In this document: in pieces, positions 36,162-45,214 of the stretch
How positions within the stretch are numbered: the first letter of the stretch is position 1
Layout: each line of letters begins with the position of its first letter
NCBI RefSeq assembly: GCF_023657595.1
Contig: NZ_CP098323.1
Coordinates: 334,001 to 398,000, forward strand
DNA length: 64,000 bases
From: Cytobacillus firmus
GTDB taxonomy: Bacteria; Bacillota; Bacilli; Bacillales; Cytobacillaceae
Reading direction: 5' to 3'
Made by a program: the position numbers and the translations under genes
The notes under the pieces: generated by a model
Databases searched by the model: none
What the model was told of the DNA's origin: nothing
The model's input: only the letters and a program-made list of their open reading frames with translations

Positions 36162-37619
36162 GTGAGTTTATTTGATCATAAGGTATCTGAGCTTCATCAG
36201 CTTTTACATAAAAAAGAAATAACGGTTACTGATCTTGTCAGTGAATCGTACAAGCGAATCGGTGAAGTAGAGGACAAAGTACAGGCTTTCTTGACGCTTG
36301 ATGAGGAAAGAGCCCGAGAAGCAGCAAAAAAAATGGATGACAAAATCGGAACGGACGAAGCAAAAGGCCTTTTGTTCGGAATGCCGGTCGGAGTTAAGGA
36401 TAACATCGTAACGAAGGGACTGCGGACCACAAGTGCGAGTAAAATACTTGAGAACTTTGACCCGATTTATGATGCAACGGCTGCATCCAAATTACATAAT
36501 GCTGAGACCATTACAATCGGCAAGCTGAATATGGATGAATTTGCAATGGGATCCTCCAATGAAAACTCAGGCTTTCAGGTAACCCGCAATCCCTGGAATC
36601 TTGAAAGAGTTCCCGGGGGATCTTCTGGCGGATCTGCTGCTTCTGTTGCTGCAGGAGAAGTTTTATTTTCTCTTGGATCGGACACAGGAGGTTCAATCAG
36701 ACAGCCAGCTTCATACTGCGGAGTTGTTGGGTTAAAGCCAACATATGGAAGAGTATCCCGTTTCGGACTGATTGCATTTGCCTCATCTTTGGACCAGATT
36801 GGACCAATTACCCGCACAGTTGAAGATAACGCCTATCTGCTTCAGGCTATTTCAGGTGTGGACCCAATGGATTCTACTTCAGCAAATGTAGATGTCCCAA
36901 GCTATGCTGAAAGCTTAACTGGCGATGTTAAAGGGTTGAGAATCGCCGTACCAAAAGAATATTTGGCTGAAGGTGTAGATGAAGATGTACGCCAGTCAGT
37001 GCTGGAATCCCTGAAGGTGTTAGAAAAACTCGGGGCATCATGGGAGGAAGTTTCCCTGCCGCACTCCAAATATGCACTGGCAACGTATTATCTGCTGTCC
37101 TCCTCAGAGGCATCGGCAAACCTGGCTCGCTTTGATGGCGTACGCTATGGCTATAGAACAGCAGATCCTGAAAGTTTAATCGATTTATACAAAAAGACCC
37201 GTGCAGAAGGCTTCGGGGATGAAGTAAAACGCCGTATTATGCTTGGAACATTTGCTTTAAGCTCTGGCTACTATGATGCTTACTACAAAAAGGCACAAAA
37301 GGTGCGCACACTGATTAAACAGGACTTTGAAAATGTTTTTGAAAAGTATGATGTTATTATTGGGCCAACAGCGCCAACTCCTGCCTTTAAGATTGGTGAA
37401 AATATGTCTGATCCTCTGACAATGTATGCAAATGATATTCTGACAATCCCAGTTAACCTTGCCGGGGTGCCTGGAATCAGTGTACCTTGCGGATTTTCGG
37501 ATGGAATGCCGCTTGGCCTTCAGATTATCGGTAAGCATTTTGATGAAGGCACTGTTTACCGCGTAGCACATGCATTTGAGCAGGCTACAGAATTTCATAA
37601 GCAAAAACCGGGACTGTAA
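36162..37619 (+). CDS. gatA: Asp-tRNA(Asn)/Glu-tRNA(Gln) amidotransferase subunit A
   Basis: 485 aa with the GTG start at 36162 (MSLFDHK), which reproduces the B. subtilis N-terminus and length and gives an eight-base gap to GGAGG; an ATG one codon earlier (36159) is the alternative. Amidase-signature glutaminase producing ammonia for GatB. The Ser-cisSer-Lys triad is visible as K79 (VGVKDN), S154 (PGGSSGGS) and S178 (DTGGSIR). Confidence 0.96.
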   Translation: MSLFDHKVSELHQLLHKKEITVTDLVSESYKRIGEVEDKVQAFLTLDEERAREAAKKMDDKIGTDEAKGLLFGMPVGVKDNIVTKGLRTTSASKILENFDPIYDATAASKLHNAETITIGKLNMDEFAMGSSNENSGFQVTRNPWNLERVPGGSSGGSAASVAAGEVLFSLGSDTGGSIRQPASYCGVVGLKPTYGRVSRFGLIAFASSLDQIGPITRTVEDNAYLLQAISGVDPMDSTSANVDVPSYAESLTGDVKGLRIAVPKEYLAEGVDEDVRQSVLESLKVLEKLGASWEEVSLPHSKYALATYYLLSSSEASANLARFDGVRYGYRTADPESLIDLYKKTRAEGFGDEVKRRIMLGTFALSSGYYDAYYKKAQKVRTLIKQDFENVFEKYDVIIGPTAPTPAFKIGENMSDPLTMYANDILTIPVNLAGVPGISVPCGFSDGMPLGLQIIGKHFDEGTVYRVAHAFEQATEFHKQKPGL

Positions 37620-37631
37620 GGGGGGAAATTC

Positions 37632-39059
37632 ATGAAATACGAAACGGTTATCGGACTAGAAGTACATGTTGAGCTTAAAACAGATTCAAAAATATTCTCG
37701 GCAAGCCCTAACCATTTTGGGGCAGATCCAAACTCCAACACAACAGTAGTCGATCTCGGCTACCCTGGAGTGCTGCCTGTCATTAATAAAAAAGCAGTTG
37801 AATTCGGAATGAAAGCTGCGATGGCGCTGAACTGTGAAATCGCACCAGTTACAAAATTTGACCGGAAGAATTATTTTTACCCGGATAACCCTAAAGCCTA
37901 CCAGATTTCGCAATTCGATAAGCCCATTGGAGAACATGGCTGGATTGAGATCGAAGTCGATGGCTATAAGAAAAAAATCGGCATTACGCGTATTCACCTT
38001 GAAGAGGATGCAGGCAAGCTGTCTCATGCTAAAGGTTATTCTCTTGTAGACTATAACCGCCAGGGTACTCCTCTGATCGAGATTGTTTCTGAGCCGGATA
38101 TCCGCACGCCAAATGAAGCATACGCATATTTGGAAAAGCTAAAGTCCATCATCCAGTATACTGGCGTTTCTGACTGTAAAATGGAGGAGGGTTCACTTCG
38201 CTGTGATGCGAATATCTCCCTTCGTCCTGTCGGCCAGGAGGAATTTGGCACAAAGACAGAGCTGAAGAACCTGAACTCGTTTAACTTTGTCCGCAAAGGG
38301 CTAGAGTACGAGGAGAAGCGGCAGGAAGAGATTCTAAGTTCTGGGGGAACAATCCAGCAGGAAACATTGCGTTATGATGAAGCAACTAATAAAACGATCC
38401 TAATGAGGGTAAAAGAAGGTTCGGATGATTATCGTTATTTCCCTGAGCCTGATTTACTTGATATCCATATTGATGAAGAGTGGAAAGAGCGTATTCGTGC
38501 AGAAATCCCTGAGCTTCCGGACCAGAGAAAGAACCGCTATATTGAAGAACTTGGGCTGCCGGCTTATGATGCAGCTGTCCTGACAGTCACAAAAGAAACT
38601 TCTGATTTCTTTGAAGCGGCTGTGAATCAAGGAGCTGACGCCAAACAGGCTTCCAACTGGGTAATGGGTGAATTGTCAGCTCACTTGAATGCTGAACAGA
38701 AGGAACTGACAGATATAGCTTTGACACCTGAAGGACTTGCCGGCATGATTAAGCTGATCGAAAACGGCACCATCTCTTCCAAAATTGCCAAAACAGTCTT
38801 TAAAGAGCTGGTTGAAAATGGCGGAGATCCGAAAACAATCGTAAAAGAAAAGGGCCTTGTCCAAATTTCGGACGAAGGCGCACTTCTTAAGATTATCGGT
38901 GAAACACTTGATGCGAATCCGCAATCCATCGAGGATTTCAAAAATGGAAAGCAAAAAGCAATCGGCTTCCTAGTCGGCCAAATTATGAAAGCCACAAAAG
39001 GACAGGCCAACCCGCCGCTTGTTAACAAATTATTGCAGCAGGAAATACAGAAAAGATAA
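37632..39059 (+). CDS. gatB: Asp-tRNA(Asn)/Glu-tRNA(Gln) amidotransferase subunit B
   Basis: 475 aa. Kinase/transamidase subunit that activates Glu-tRNA(Gln) with ATP and amidates it. Conserved start [37 protein letters not shown] segment at about 116-130, [18 protein letters not shown], and SLRCDANIS; the C-terminal YqeY-like helical tail (about 330-475) binds tRNA. GGGGGGAAA precedes ATG 37632, 12 bp after gatA. Last gene of gatCAB. Confidence 0.97.
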   Translation: MKYETVIGLEVHVELKTDSKIFSASPNHFGADPNSNTTVVDLGYPGVLPVINKKAVEFGMKAAMALNCEIAPVTKFDRKNYFYPDNPKAYQISQFDKPIGEHGWIEIEVDGYKKKIGITRIHLEEDAGKLSHAKGYSLVDYNRQGTPLIEIVSEPDIRTPNEAYAYLEKLKSIIQYTGVSDCKMEEGSLRCDANISLRPVGQEEFGTKTELKNLNSFNFVRKGLEYEEKRQEEILSSGGTIQQETLRYDEATNKTILMRVKEGSDDYRYFPEPDLLDIHIDEEWKERIRAEIPELPDQRKNRYIEELGLPAYDAAVLTVTKETSDFFEAAVNQGADAKQASNWVMGELSAHLNAEQKELTDIALTPEGLAGMIKLIENGTISSKIAKTVFKELVENGGDPKTIVKEKGLVQISDEGALLKIIGETLDANPQSIEDFKNGKQKAIGFLVGQIMKATKGQANPPLVNKLLQQEIQKR

Positions 39060-39120
39060 AAGGTGAGCTGATGGGAATCCATCAGCTTTTCTTGTAAGAA
39101 TGTATAAATTTTTGAATATC

Positions 39121-39250
39121 GATAACTGTCTAGCTCCAGCGCCTACCCCCTCGAGGTCACAAGCCAAGCCTTCCAAAAAGGCAAAGAACGCCTTTCCGGA
39201 AGGCTCGTCTTGTGCTTGTCGGGGGTGAGCAAGGCGCTTGCGCTTTTCCT
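39121..39250. repeat. Hairpin intergenic repeat (GTCTAGCTCCAGCGCC family), copy B
   Basis: 130 bp aligned without gaps to copy A at 16881. The internal stem arms are CCTTCC and GGAAGG here against CCTCCC and GGGAGG in copy A, so both arms changed together. Occupies much of the 320-bp gap between gatB and the thioredoxin-like gene. Confidence 0.9.
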
Positions 39251-39253
39251 GTA

Positions 39254-39346
39254 TTCGACAAAAATAATCTCTATTTCCCAGGAAAAGATTTGGTTTTACA
39301 AAGTGCTGCAGCAAATGCAGGAATGAAAGCGGATAATAAAGAATAA
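39254..39346 (+). pseudogene. Possible C-terminal coding remnant after repeat copy B
   Basis: A start-less frame reads FDKNNLYFPGKDLVLQSAA and continues to a stop at 39344-39346, about 30 codons. It looks protein-like but has no start or ribosome site and begins at the edge of the repeat. It could be the tail of a gene cut by repeat insertion, or chance. No family recognised. Confidence 0.2.
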
Positions 39347-39379
39347 ACACTAAAGATATCGAAAAAAGGGAGTGGGTTT

Positions 39380-39940
39380 ATGGAATTAATGGATTGGTTT
39401 GCAAAGGGTCTAAGTACGCAGAATTATATAGAAGCGATGCAAGTTAACAAAGAAGAGATGAATAAAATCTATAATCTTTTTTCATTATCCGATGACGAAA
39501 AAACAAGATTGGCAGAGCTTAAGGATGCTGGCATGAAAGTAATTGCCCTCACTGAGGATTGGTGCGGTGATGCGATGCTGAATAATCCGATTCTATTAAA
39601 AATCTCAGAGGAAACCGGCATGGAAGTCCGTTTTGTTTTGAGGGATCAGAACCTTGAGCTTATGGACCAGTATTTGACTAACGGAACATCCAGAGCGATA
39701 CCGATTTATATCTTTATTGATAAAGAAGGGGATGAATTTGCTGTTTGGGGACCGCGTGCCAAACAAATTCAGGAACTGGTGGATAGTGAAAGAAGCAAGC
39801 TTCCTGCACAGGAAGCTGAGGACTTTAAGGAAAAACAAATGAGCATGTACAGGAAACTAACCTCTTCCTATCAGGAGGATTCGAAGATTTGGCATACAGT
39901 TGCTGATAGTATAATAGATGTTCTTGTTTCGGGAAAATAA
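39380..39940 (+). CDS. Thioredoxin-like family protein (Thioredoxin_9 type)
   Basis: 186 aa. Thioredoxin fold inferred from VIALTEDWCGDAMLNNPILLKI (53-74) and the cis-proline region SRAIPIYIFIDKEGDE. The active site reads W-C-G-D with a single Cys62, as in the bacillithiol-era BrxA/YtxJ-unlike Thioredoxin_9 group, so it cannot form a CXXC disulfide. Redox substrate unknown. GGGAGTGGG precedes the ATG. The next gene, a flavoprotein, starts 19 bp downstream and may be co-transcribed. Confidence 0.8.
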   Translation: MELMDWFAKGLSTQNYIEAMQVNKEEMNKIYNLFSLSDDEKTRLAELKDAGMKVIALTEDWCGDAMLNNPILLKISEETGMEVRFVLRDQNLELMDQYLTNGTSRAIPIYIFIDKEGDEFAVWGPRAKQIQELVDSERSKLPAQEAEDFKEKQMSMYRKLTSSYQEDSKIWHTVADSIIDVLVSGK

Positions 39941-39959
39941 AGGGGGAAGGGTGTTTTAA

Positions 39960-41027
39960 ATGGGCTGGAACCGAAATTCCATCACTGCGAAACTGGATAT
40001 AAAATACCCTGTTTTCCAGGCTCCCATGGCTGGAGGGATGACAACACCGCAATTAATCAGCGAGGTATCAAATTGCGGCGGGCTTGGAAATATGGGTGCT
40101 GGCTATATGAGTCCGGATGAAATAAGAGAGAATATAAAACAGATTCGGAAATTGACTGATCGGCCGTTTGGCGTCAATCTCTTTGTTCCGGATAGTGAGG
40201 CTTCGGCGGATACAGAGGACATCAGCAGCATGGGGGATGTGCTTGAACGATACAGCAGTGAGCTTGGCATGGCGGGAAAACCAGCTCTTCCGGATAAGGA
40301 TTATGCTGCTTTATACAAAAAACAGCTTGATGTTTTGATGGAAGAACGTGTGCCTGCTTGCAGCTTTACGTTTGGCATACCCGATTCGGCCATCCTTTTT
40401 GAATTGAAGAAACAGGGTACGCTGATTTTTGGAACTGCAACGAATGTCAATGAGGCAGTGGAATGGGAAGAGGCGGGTGCAGATATCATTGTTGTTCAGG
40501 GGTCAGAAGCAGGGGGGCACCGCGGAACTTTTCACAAGGAAGAAAGCGGGATGATCGGTTCCATGGTTCTCATACCGCAGGCGGCAGATGCAGTAAGCTG
40601 TCCTGTGGCTGCAGCAGGGGGAATCATGGATGCCCGGGGTATAGCTGCGGCCATGATCCTTGGGGCAGAAGGAGTCCAGCTTGGAACGGCCTTTCTTGCA
40701 TGCAGGGAAAGCGGGGCTCACCGGTTGTATAAGCGAGCTCTATTAAATGCAGGGAATGACCAGACAGCTGTGACGAAAGCATTCTCAGGAAAGCCTGCAA
40801 GAGGGATTCGCAACAGGTTCATGGAAGAAATGAAAGGCAGGCAGGTGTTGCCTTATCCATTGCAGAATGATATGACAGCTCCTATCCGGAAGCATGCAGC
40901 AAAGCTGGAGCGGACGGAGTTTATGTCCTTATGGGCCGGACAGGGAGTAGGAATGGCTGAAGAGGTGACAGTGAAGGAACTGATGACCAGGCTTGTTAAG
41001 GGGACAGAATTATTATTGGATAAGTAA
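39960..41027 (+). CDS. Nitronate monooxygenase (2-nitropropane dioxygenase family)
   Basis: 355 aa FMN-dependent TIM barrel. Signatures: PVFQAPMAGGMTTPQLISEVSNCGGLG at 18-44, PFGVNLFVP near 67, GADIIVVQGSEAGGHRG (phosphate/active-site loop with catalytic histidine in GGHRG), PVAAAGGIMDARGIAAAMILGAEGVQLGTAFL (FMN phosphate). Likely detoxifies alkyl nitronates such as propionate 3-nitronate. AGGGGGAAGGG ribosome site. Followed by a terminator. Confidence 0.9.
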   Translation: MGWNRNSITAKLDIKYPVFQAPMAGGMTTPQLISEVSNCGGLGNMGAGYMSPDEIRENIKQIRKLTDRPFGVNLFVPDSEASADTEDISSMGDVLERYSSELGMAGKPALPDKDYAALYKKQLDVLMEERVPACSFTFGIPDSAILFELKKQGTLIFGTATNVNEAVEWEEAGADIIVVQGSEAGGHRGTFHKEESGMIGSMVLIPQAADAVSCPVAAAGGIMDARGIAAAMILGAEGVQLGTAFLACRESGAHRLYKRALLNAGNDQTAVTKAFSGKPARGIRNRFMEEMKGRQVLPYPLQNDMTAPIRKHAAKLERTEFMSLWAGQGVGMAEEVTVKELMTRLVKGTELLLDK

Positions 41028-41028
41028 A

Positions 41029-41055
41029 AAGCAGTGCCAAGTGTGGCACTGCTTT
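41029..41055 (+). terminator. Terminator after the nitronate monooxygenase gene
   Basis: AGCAGTGCCA-AGTG-TGGCACTGCT, a ten-bp perfect stem, followed by TTTAT. Confidence 0.85.
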
Positions 41056-41076
41056 TATCTTATCGCAGTCTAACGA

Positions 41077-41262
41077 GCAGTAAGACCCCCACTTCAAGAT
41101 TCAGAGGAATCACCGGAGGATAAGTGGGGGTCAAACTGCCCGTAAAGGCCCGATTGGTGAGATACAGTGAAACTTGCCGAGGCGCAGGCAGAGGCTTAGT
41201 TGAACCAATCGGGTTCGTAGTGTCGATTGATCGAAGCGCTAGCGGAGATCTTAGCGACACTA
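41077..41262. other. Unexplained three-hairpin element, candidate structured RNA or mobile-element remnant
   Basis: Three strong consecutive stems. Stem 1: GCAGT (41077) plus GACCCCCACTT (41084) pairing with AAGTGGGGGTC (41122) plus ACTGC (41135), with a symmetric AA/AA internal loop. Stem 2: CCCGATTGGT (41149) with ACCAATCGGG (41204). Stem 3: TAGTGTCG (41218) with CGACACTA (41255). GC content is above the surrounding gaps. No coding potential. Not assigned to a known RNA family. Confidence 0.7.
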
Positions 41263-41274
41263 GAACGCGACTAA

Positions 41275-41310
41275 CAATCAGTGGGGGATAAGGAAAACCC
41301 CCACTGATTG
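41275..41310. other. 13-bp perfect hairpin before the end of ppaC
   Basis: CAATCAGTGGGGG and CCCCCACTGATTG around a ten-base loop. It lies ten bases past the ppaC stop on the minus strand and may terminate ppaC, but neither strand shows a clear T run. It may instead be a fourth stem of the adjacent element. Confidence 0.6.
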
Positions 41311-41320
41311 AAGTTTCACT

Positions 41321-42253
41321 TTATTTGCCGGCCAATACGTTTGTAAGAGGCGGTACAATTTGCTTTTTGCGTGAAACAACGCCCTTCAATACGGCACTGT
41401 TGTTTTCAAGTGTTACATCATAAGCTTTTTCAACTGCTGCAGCTTCTTTGCCAAGAGAAATGGCAACTGAGTCGTTGTTAAGGATATCAGTTAAAACAAA
41501 AACAAAAAGATCCAGCTCTTTGTTGTTAATGTTTTCAGTAATTACAGCTTCCAATTCTTCCTGGCGGCTTAGTACGTCATTCAGGTCCACAGCATTAACC
41601 TGAGCGATTTCTGTTTTATAGCTTCCCATTTGGAATTCCTTTGCGTCAAGGGAGATTAGCTCTTTCACACTCTTCTTGCTTAAGTCTGCTCCTGCTTTCA
41701 GCATTTCCAGACCATATTCTTCAGCGTTTACTCCCGCAATTTCAGCAAGTTCGCGTGCTGCTGCAACGTCCTGGTCTGTGCATGTTGGAGATTTGAACAG
41801 CAGGGAATCGGAAATGATGGCAGAAAGCATAAGGCCAGCAGTTTCCTTGCTGATTTCCACTCCGTTTTCTTTGTACATTTTGTTCAGAATGGTTGCTGTA
41901 CAGCCAACAGGCTCTGCACGGTAGTAAAGCGGATCGCTTGTTTCAAAATTCGCAATGCGGTGGTGGTCAATAACCTCCAGGATTTTCACATCTCTGATAT
42001 CATCAGCGCTTTGCTGGAACTCGTTGTGGTCTACAAGAATTACTTCGCCCGCTTCCTTGGATACTGCTTCAACAAGCCCGGGAGCTTCAGTCTTAAAATA
42101 ATCCAGGGCGTATTGTGTTTCCTCATTTACCTTGCCCAGGCGGATTGGCTCTGCATCAACGCCTAATTTGTTTTTTAATTCTGCATAAGCAAGTGCTGAA
42201 CAGATTGAGTCAGTGTCAGGGTTTTTGTGTCCGAATACAAATACTTTTGACAT
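41321..42253 (-). CDS. ppaC: Manganese-dependent inorganic pyrophosphatase
   Basis: 310 aa family II pyrophosphatase (DHH superfamily). Metal ligands visible: H9, D13 and D15 in [11 protein letters not shown]75/H76 in LVDHNEF, and D96/H97/H98 in [17 protein letters not shown] carries the fourth aspartate. C-terminal DHHA2 domain ends in [10 protein letters not shown], the substrate-binding lysine/arginine motif. Start at 42253 ([10 protein letters not shown]) follows AAGGAG; a start 13 codons upstream is less consistent with homologues. Confidence 0.96.
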   Translation of the reverse strand: MSKVFVFGHKNPDTDSICSALAYAELKNKLGVDAEPIRLGKVNEETQYALDYFKTEAPGLVEAVSKEAGEVILVDHNEFQQSADDIRDVKILEVIDHHRIANFETSDPLYYRAEPVGCTATILNKMYKENGVEISKETAGLMLSAIISDSLLFKSPTCTDQDVAAARELAEIAGVNAEEYGLEMLKAGADLSKKSVKELISLDAKEFQMGSYKTEIAQVNAVDLNDVLSRQEELEAVITENINNKELDLFVFVLTDILNNDSVAISLGKEAAAVEKAYDVTLENNSAVLKGVVSRKKQIVPPLTNVLAGK

Positions 42254-42418
42254 AATTCCTACTCCTTCTATATGTAATGTTGGTTTTTGCATGCTGTTAT
42301 TTTACCATATTTCTAATGTAATGGCGGTACGGGGAAAAATCAAATTTTGTTTTTTTCAATTGTTGGAGGAAGCTTGGGTGTTTTGGAGAAATATAAAAAA
42401 AGTAAGGAGGAGACAAAC

Positions 42419-43183
42419 ATGGGAAAAGTAGCCGTAATATCTGATATTCATGGAAATATCACAGCTCTGGAGGCTGTTCTGGACAATATCCGTGAACGCG
42501 GAATAGAGAATATTTTTTGCCTTGGTGACTTAATAGGAAAAGGACCCAATTCTCTTAAAGCTGTTGAATGGATTAAAGAGACCTGTGAAGTGGTCCTCCT
42601 TGGGAACTGGGATGACTTTATGCAGAAGCCGCTGGATTTTGAAGAGGGGCAGTGGCATCAGAGACAGCTGGGTGAAGAGGCCCTGTCCTACTTAGGCACA
42701 CTTCCGTTCCATCACGATTTTTATATGAGCGGAAAATACATCAGACTCTACCATGCTTCAGCCAAAAGCATCTATCACCGGGTTGTGCCGATGAGGGATT
42801 CGTATGAAGAAAAACTGGCTATGTTCGAGAATACAGAGAAAATTACTGCCGGAGAGGATGGCAGGATTCCGGATGTTATCGGGTATGGGGATATTCACGC
42901 AGCCCTGGTTGAACCGATTCATCCGCAAAAGACACTATTCAATGCGGGAAGCGTCGGAAACTCCCTTGATATCCCTCAGGCTACCTATGCAATTTTGAAT
43001 GGGGAATACTTATCAAAAGAGGCTGCACCTTTTTCCATCGAGATTGTCAGGGTTCCATATGATATTGAGAAAGAAATCAGTATGGCCAAAGATATGGGAA
43101 TGCCGAATCTTGAGGCCTACGCGCTGGAGCTGCGCGAAGCGAAATATAGGGGGGCGCCGAAGAAAGTGCAGGCAGAGAAATAG
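42419..43183 (+). CDS. Metallophosphoesterase (calcineurin-like)
   Basis: 254 aa. Metal-binding motifs in order: AVISDIHGN (about 5-13), CLGDLIGKGP (about 38-47), LLGNWDD (about 61-67), and later YGDIHAA and NAGSVGN. This is the YfcE/MJ0936-like group, often cyclic-nucleotide or nucleotidyl phosphodiesterases; substrate unknown. ATG at 42419 follows AAGGAGG, and upstream in-frame starts lack one. Convergent with the STAS gene beyond a shared terminator. Confidence 0.85.
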   Translation: MGKVAVISDIHGNITALEAVLDNIRERGIENIFCLGDLIGKGPNSLKAVEWIKETCEVVLLGNWDDFMQKPLDFEEGQWHQRQLGEEALSYLGTLPFHHDFYMSGKYIRLYHASAKSIYHRVVPMRDSYEEKLAMFENTEKITAGEDGRIPDVIGYGDIHAALVEPIHPQKTLFNAGSVGNSLDIPQATYAILNGEYLSKEAAPFSIEIVRVPYDIEKEISMAKDMGMPNLEAYALELREAKYRGAPKKVQAEK

Positions 43184-43203
43184 GAGCCACTGGTCCTGAA
43201 GGC

Positions 43204-43272
43204 ACATAAAAAACGCTGAGCGAACATAAAAAATTAAATCCTCACTGAATTTACGAATGCAGCCATAAAAAC
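43204..43272. repeat. Degenerate ACATAAAAA repeat, about 20-bp period
   Basis: ACATAAAAAA at 43204, ACATAAAAAA at 43224, a weak ACTGAATTT at 43244 and CCATAAAAAC at 43263. The steps of 20, 20 and 19 bp match the better arrays elsewhere in the window, and it likewise follows a gene end. The copy number and conservation are low. Confidence 0.4.
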
Positions 43273-43276
43273 AACC

Positions 43277-43315
43277 AAAAAAGCTGACTTACGTCCAATG
43301 CGCAGTCAGCTTTTT
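43277..43315. terminator. Bidirectional terminator
   Basis: AAAAAAGCTGACT and AGTCAGCTTTTT around a 14-base loop; A and T runs on both sides serve the convergent phosphoesterase and STAS genes. Confidence 0.87.
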
Positions 43316-43321
43316 GTATGA

Positions 43322-44347
43322 TTAAAAGATTTTCCTGCCTTTTTTGGAAAGAGCGTAATAAATGCCGTGCTGCAGGTTTGTGAAGCAGTTAAATTTAGAG
43401 AGGTTAAAATTCGTTTCCGTAATTTTAGTGCCAAGTTCCGGAGAAATGCCAACCAGGATCGTTTCGGTGCCGATCAGATTAGCTGCAGCAGCCAGTTTGC
43501 TTAAGAATTCCACCGTATAGGCACTGATGGACTGATTTAACCCGGTCAAGTCCAGGATTAGGCAATCTGCCTGGTGCTTCGGAAGGCTATGAAGAGTTTT
43601 ATCGACGAGTTCTTCAGAGCGGAATTCATCATATCTTCCCAAAAGAGGAACAACAACAATTCCATCAAGGACAGGAATAACCGGTGAAGAGATTTCTTTA
43701 ACAAGCTGTTTAAGTTCTAACGTGCGTACCTCCACCAATTTCTCAAGCTCACTGATTTTTTTGGATTCTTCGCGTCTGGCTAAAGCGTGGATATTTTCCT
43801 CAACCGTAACGCTTGAAGGGAAGAAATCCAGCTCTGAATAATCCTGGCCGGCTAACTGGTCAGATATTTTTTTATACCATATGCTTGTCCCAAACACAGA
43901 TGAAAAGATTCCCGCAAAATGTCCAGGCAGAAAGGTTCCGGATTCATTTTTACCCTGTTTCCTGTTAATCTTATATTCCCAGCTGTCAACAGTTCTGACC
44001 CTGGCAGTTTTGGCAGCGGGATCTACATTAGTGATGATGAATTTCCCCCAGCCGGCTGAAGCGTATATTCTGGGGATGATGTTAGCTACTTCGGCTACAG
44101 GCAGATTCATGTCTTTAAAAAACTTTCCTACAACTAGTCCCTGCCTGAAGCCGGCTGTCTCAAGTACAAGGCTGGAAGTTTCTTTTCCTGAAATCTCCTC
44201 AATCGTATCAAAAAAGCTTTTCATGGCGGAACTTATCCAAAAAAGGACAGAGTCTTCACCTTCAAAATTAAACAGACCTTTTTCCAGGTCCCAGTTAAAA
44301 TTAAAACCATCAATTTTTGTTTCAAGCACAAGGCCTGCCTCTTTCAT
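43322..44347 (-). CDS. STAS domain protein with V4R-like N-terminal domain
   Basis: 341 aa. N-terminal part (about 20-185) with SAMKSFFDTIEEISGKETSSLVLETAGFR and IIPRIYASAGWGKFIITNVD resembles a 4-vinyl-reductase/XylR-N type ligand-binding fold; then a coiled-coil (about 186-215, EENIHALARREESKKISELEKLVEVRTLELKQL in pieces), then a STAS domain (about 220-335; SPVIPVLDGIVVVPLLGRYDE, LILDLTGLNQSISAYTVEF). The coil-STAS half is RsbR-like. It may be a stressosome paralogue sensing a small molecule. No rsbS/rsbT partner nearby. AGGGGGT ribosome site. Confidence 0.75.
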   Translation of the reverse strand: MKEAGLVLETKIDGFNFNWDLEKGLFNFEGEDSVLFWISSAMKSFFDTIEEISGKETSSLVLETAGFRQGLVVGKFFKDMNLPVAEVANIIPRIYASAGWGKFIITNVDPAAKTARVRTVDSWEYKINRKQGKNESGTFLPGHFAGIFSSVFGTSIWYKKISDQLAGQDYSELDFFPSSVTVEENIHALARREESKKISELEKLVEVRTLELKQLVKEISSPVIPVLDGIVVVPLLGRYDEFRSEELVDKTLHSLPKHQADCLILDLTGLNQSISAYTVEFLSKLAAAANLIGTETILVGISPELGTKITETNFNLSKFNCFTNLQHGIYYALSKKGRKIF

Positions 44348-44455
44348 ACCATTACCCCCTGATATTGATATGTATATTTAATTTACTTTTAATTTTCTGG
44401 TATGCAACTCATATTAAATACCCTATATTTCAATCAATAAACCTGTTTTAAAAAA

Positions 44456-45115
44456 TTATCTTCGTCTGTTTATATTCAATTTCTTTGACTTTTCATTCAC
44501 ATAAGCGTACATAATCTCTTTCTCATTCAAATGGTTTTGTCGAAGCTGGTCTAATAGCCAATCCTTAGTCTGTCCGAGCAGCTCGAGATTACGCGCTTGA
44601 ATCCTGCCATCCACAATCACTGCAATCGGGAGCCCCTCATCCTGAATAGGGATCTTTAAATGCTCAACTGTTACAGGCGTATTGGCCACTTTCGGTATGA
44701 TGCTCACTTCACCGATTGGCTCGAGAATAGCGTAATCAACATCCGCAATCTTGGGGTAGCCTTTGCTTCTTAAGATGGACAGCAGCTGAGACATGGAAAG
44801 ATGGGACTTCTCCAGATTGTCTTCAAGGATTTCCCCATTTTTAATCAGCATCGTCGGCTCACCAAGAAAAAAACGGTTGCCAATCTGGTTTAAAGTCAAA
44901 TACGAGAAAAGAATGTGGAGGCCCACAAGAATGGCCAATGCTATTAATGTCGGCAAGTATTCTGTGCTAATGAGAGGCTCAGAAGCAACTGTGCCAACGA
45001 TAATAATGGCGACAAGGTCATAAGGTGTCATCTGGATAATCGTAGATTTCCCCATCAGTCTCATAATCATGATAGTGATTAAGTAAAGACTCGCTATTTT
45101 TAAGATCAAGAACAT
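44456..45115 (-). CDS. DUF421 / YetF-family membrane protein
   Basis: 219 aa. Three N-terminal membrane helices (about 2-20, 35-50, 57-77) containing MRLMGKSTIIQMTPYDLVAIIIVGTVASEP, the family signature, then a cytoplasmic YetF domain with GEPTMLIKNGEILEDNL and SILRSKGYPKIADVDYAILEPIGEVSI. Function unknown; related YetF, YkjA and YrbG proteins are frequent in spore-formers. Lies upstream (minus strand) of nothing obvious and downstream of plsY, with a 99-bp gap. Confidence 0.88.
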   Translation of the reverse strand: MFLILKIASLYLITIMIMRLMGKSTIIQMTPYDLVAIIIVGTVASEPLISTEYLPTLIALAILVGLHILFSYLTLNQIGNRFFLGEPTMLIKNGEILEDNLEKSHLSMSQLLSILRSKGYPKIADVDYAILEPIGEVSIIPKVANTPVTVEHLKIPIQDEGLPIAVIVDGRIQARNLELLGQTKDWLLDQLRQNHLNEKEIMYAYVNEKSKKLNINRRR

Positions 45116-45184
45116 ATGTAAGCTCCTTTGAACGCACTTTATTCAAAGGTTTTGCTTAAAGAGCTGCTTTCATGTGAAAAATAA

Positions 45185-45212
45185 AAAAAACCCGAATGCA
45201 GATACGGGTTTC
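45185..45212 (-). terminator. Terminator after plsY (minus strand)
   Basis: On the minus strand ACCCGTATCTGCATTCGGGT then TTTTTTT, three bases past the plsY stop. Confidence 0.85.
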
Positions 45213-45214
45213 AA

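Noticed and set aside
41060..41260. 66-aa minus-strand frame in the multi-stem element
   Set aside because: No ribosome site; open only because of the GC-rich inverted repeats.
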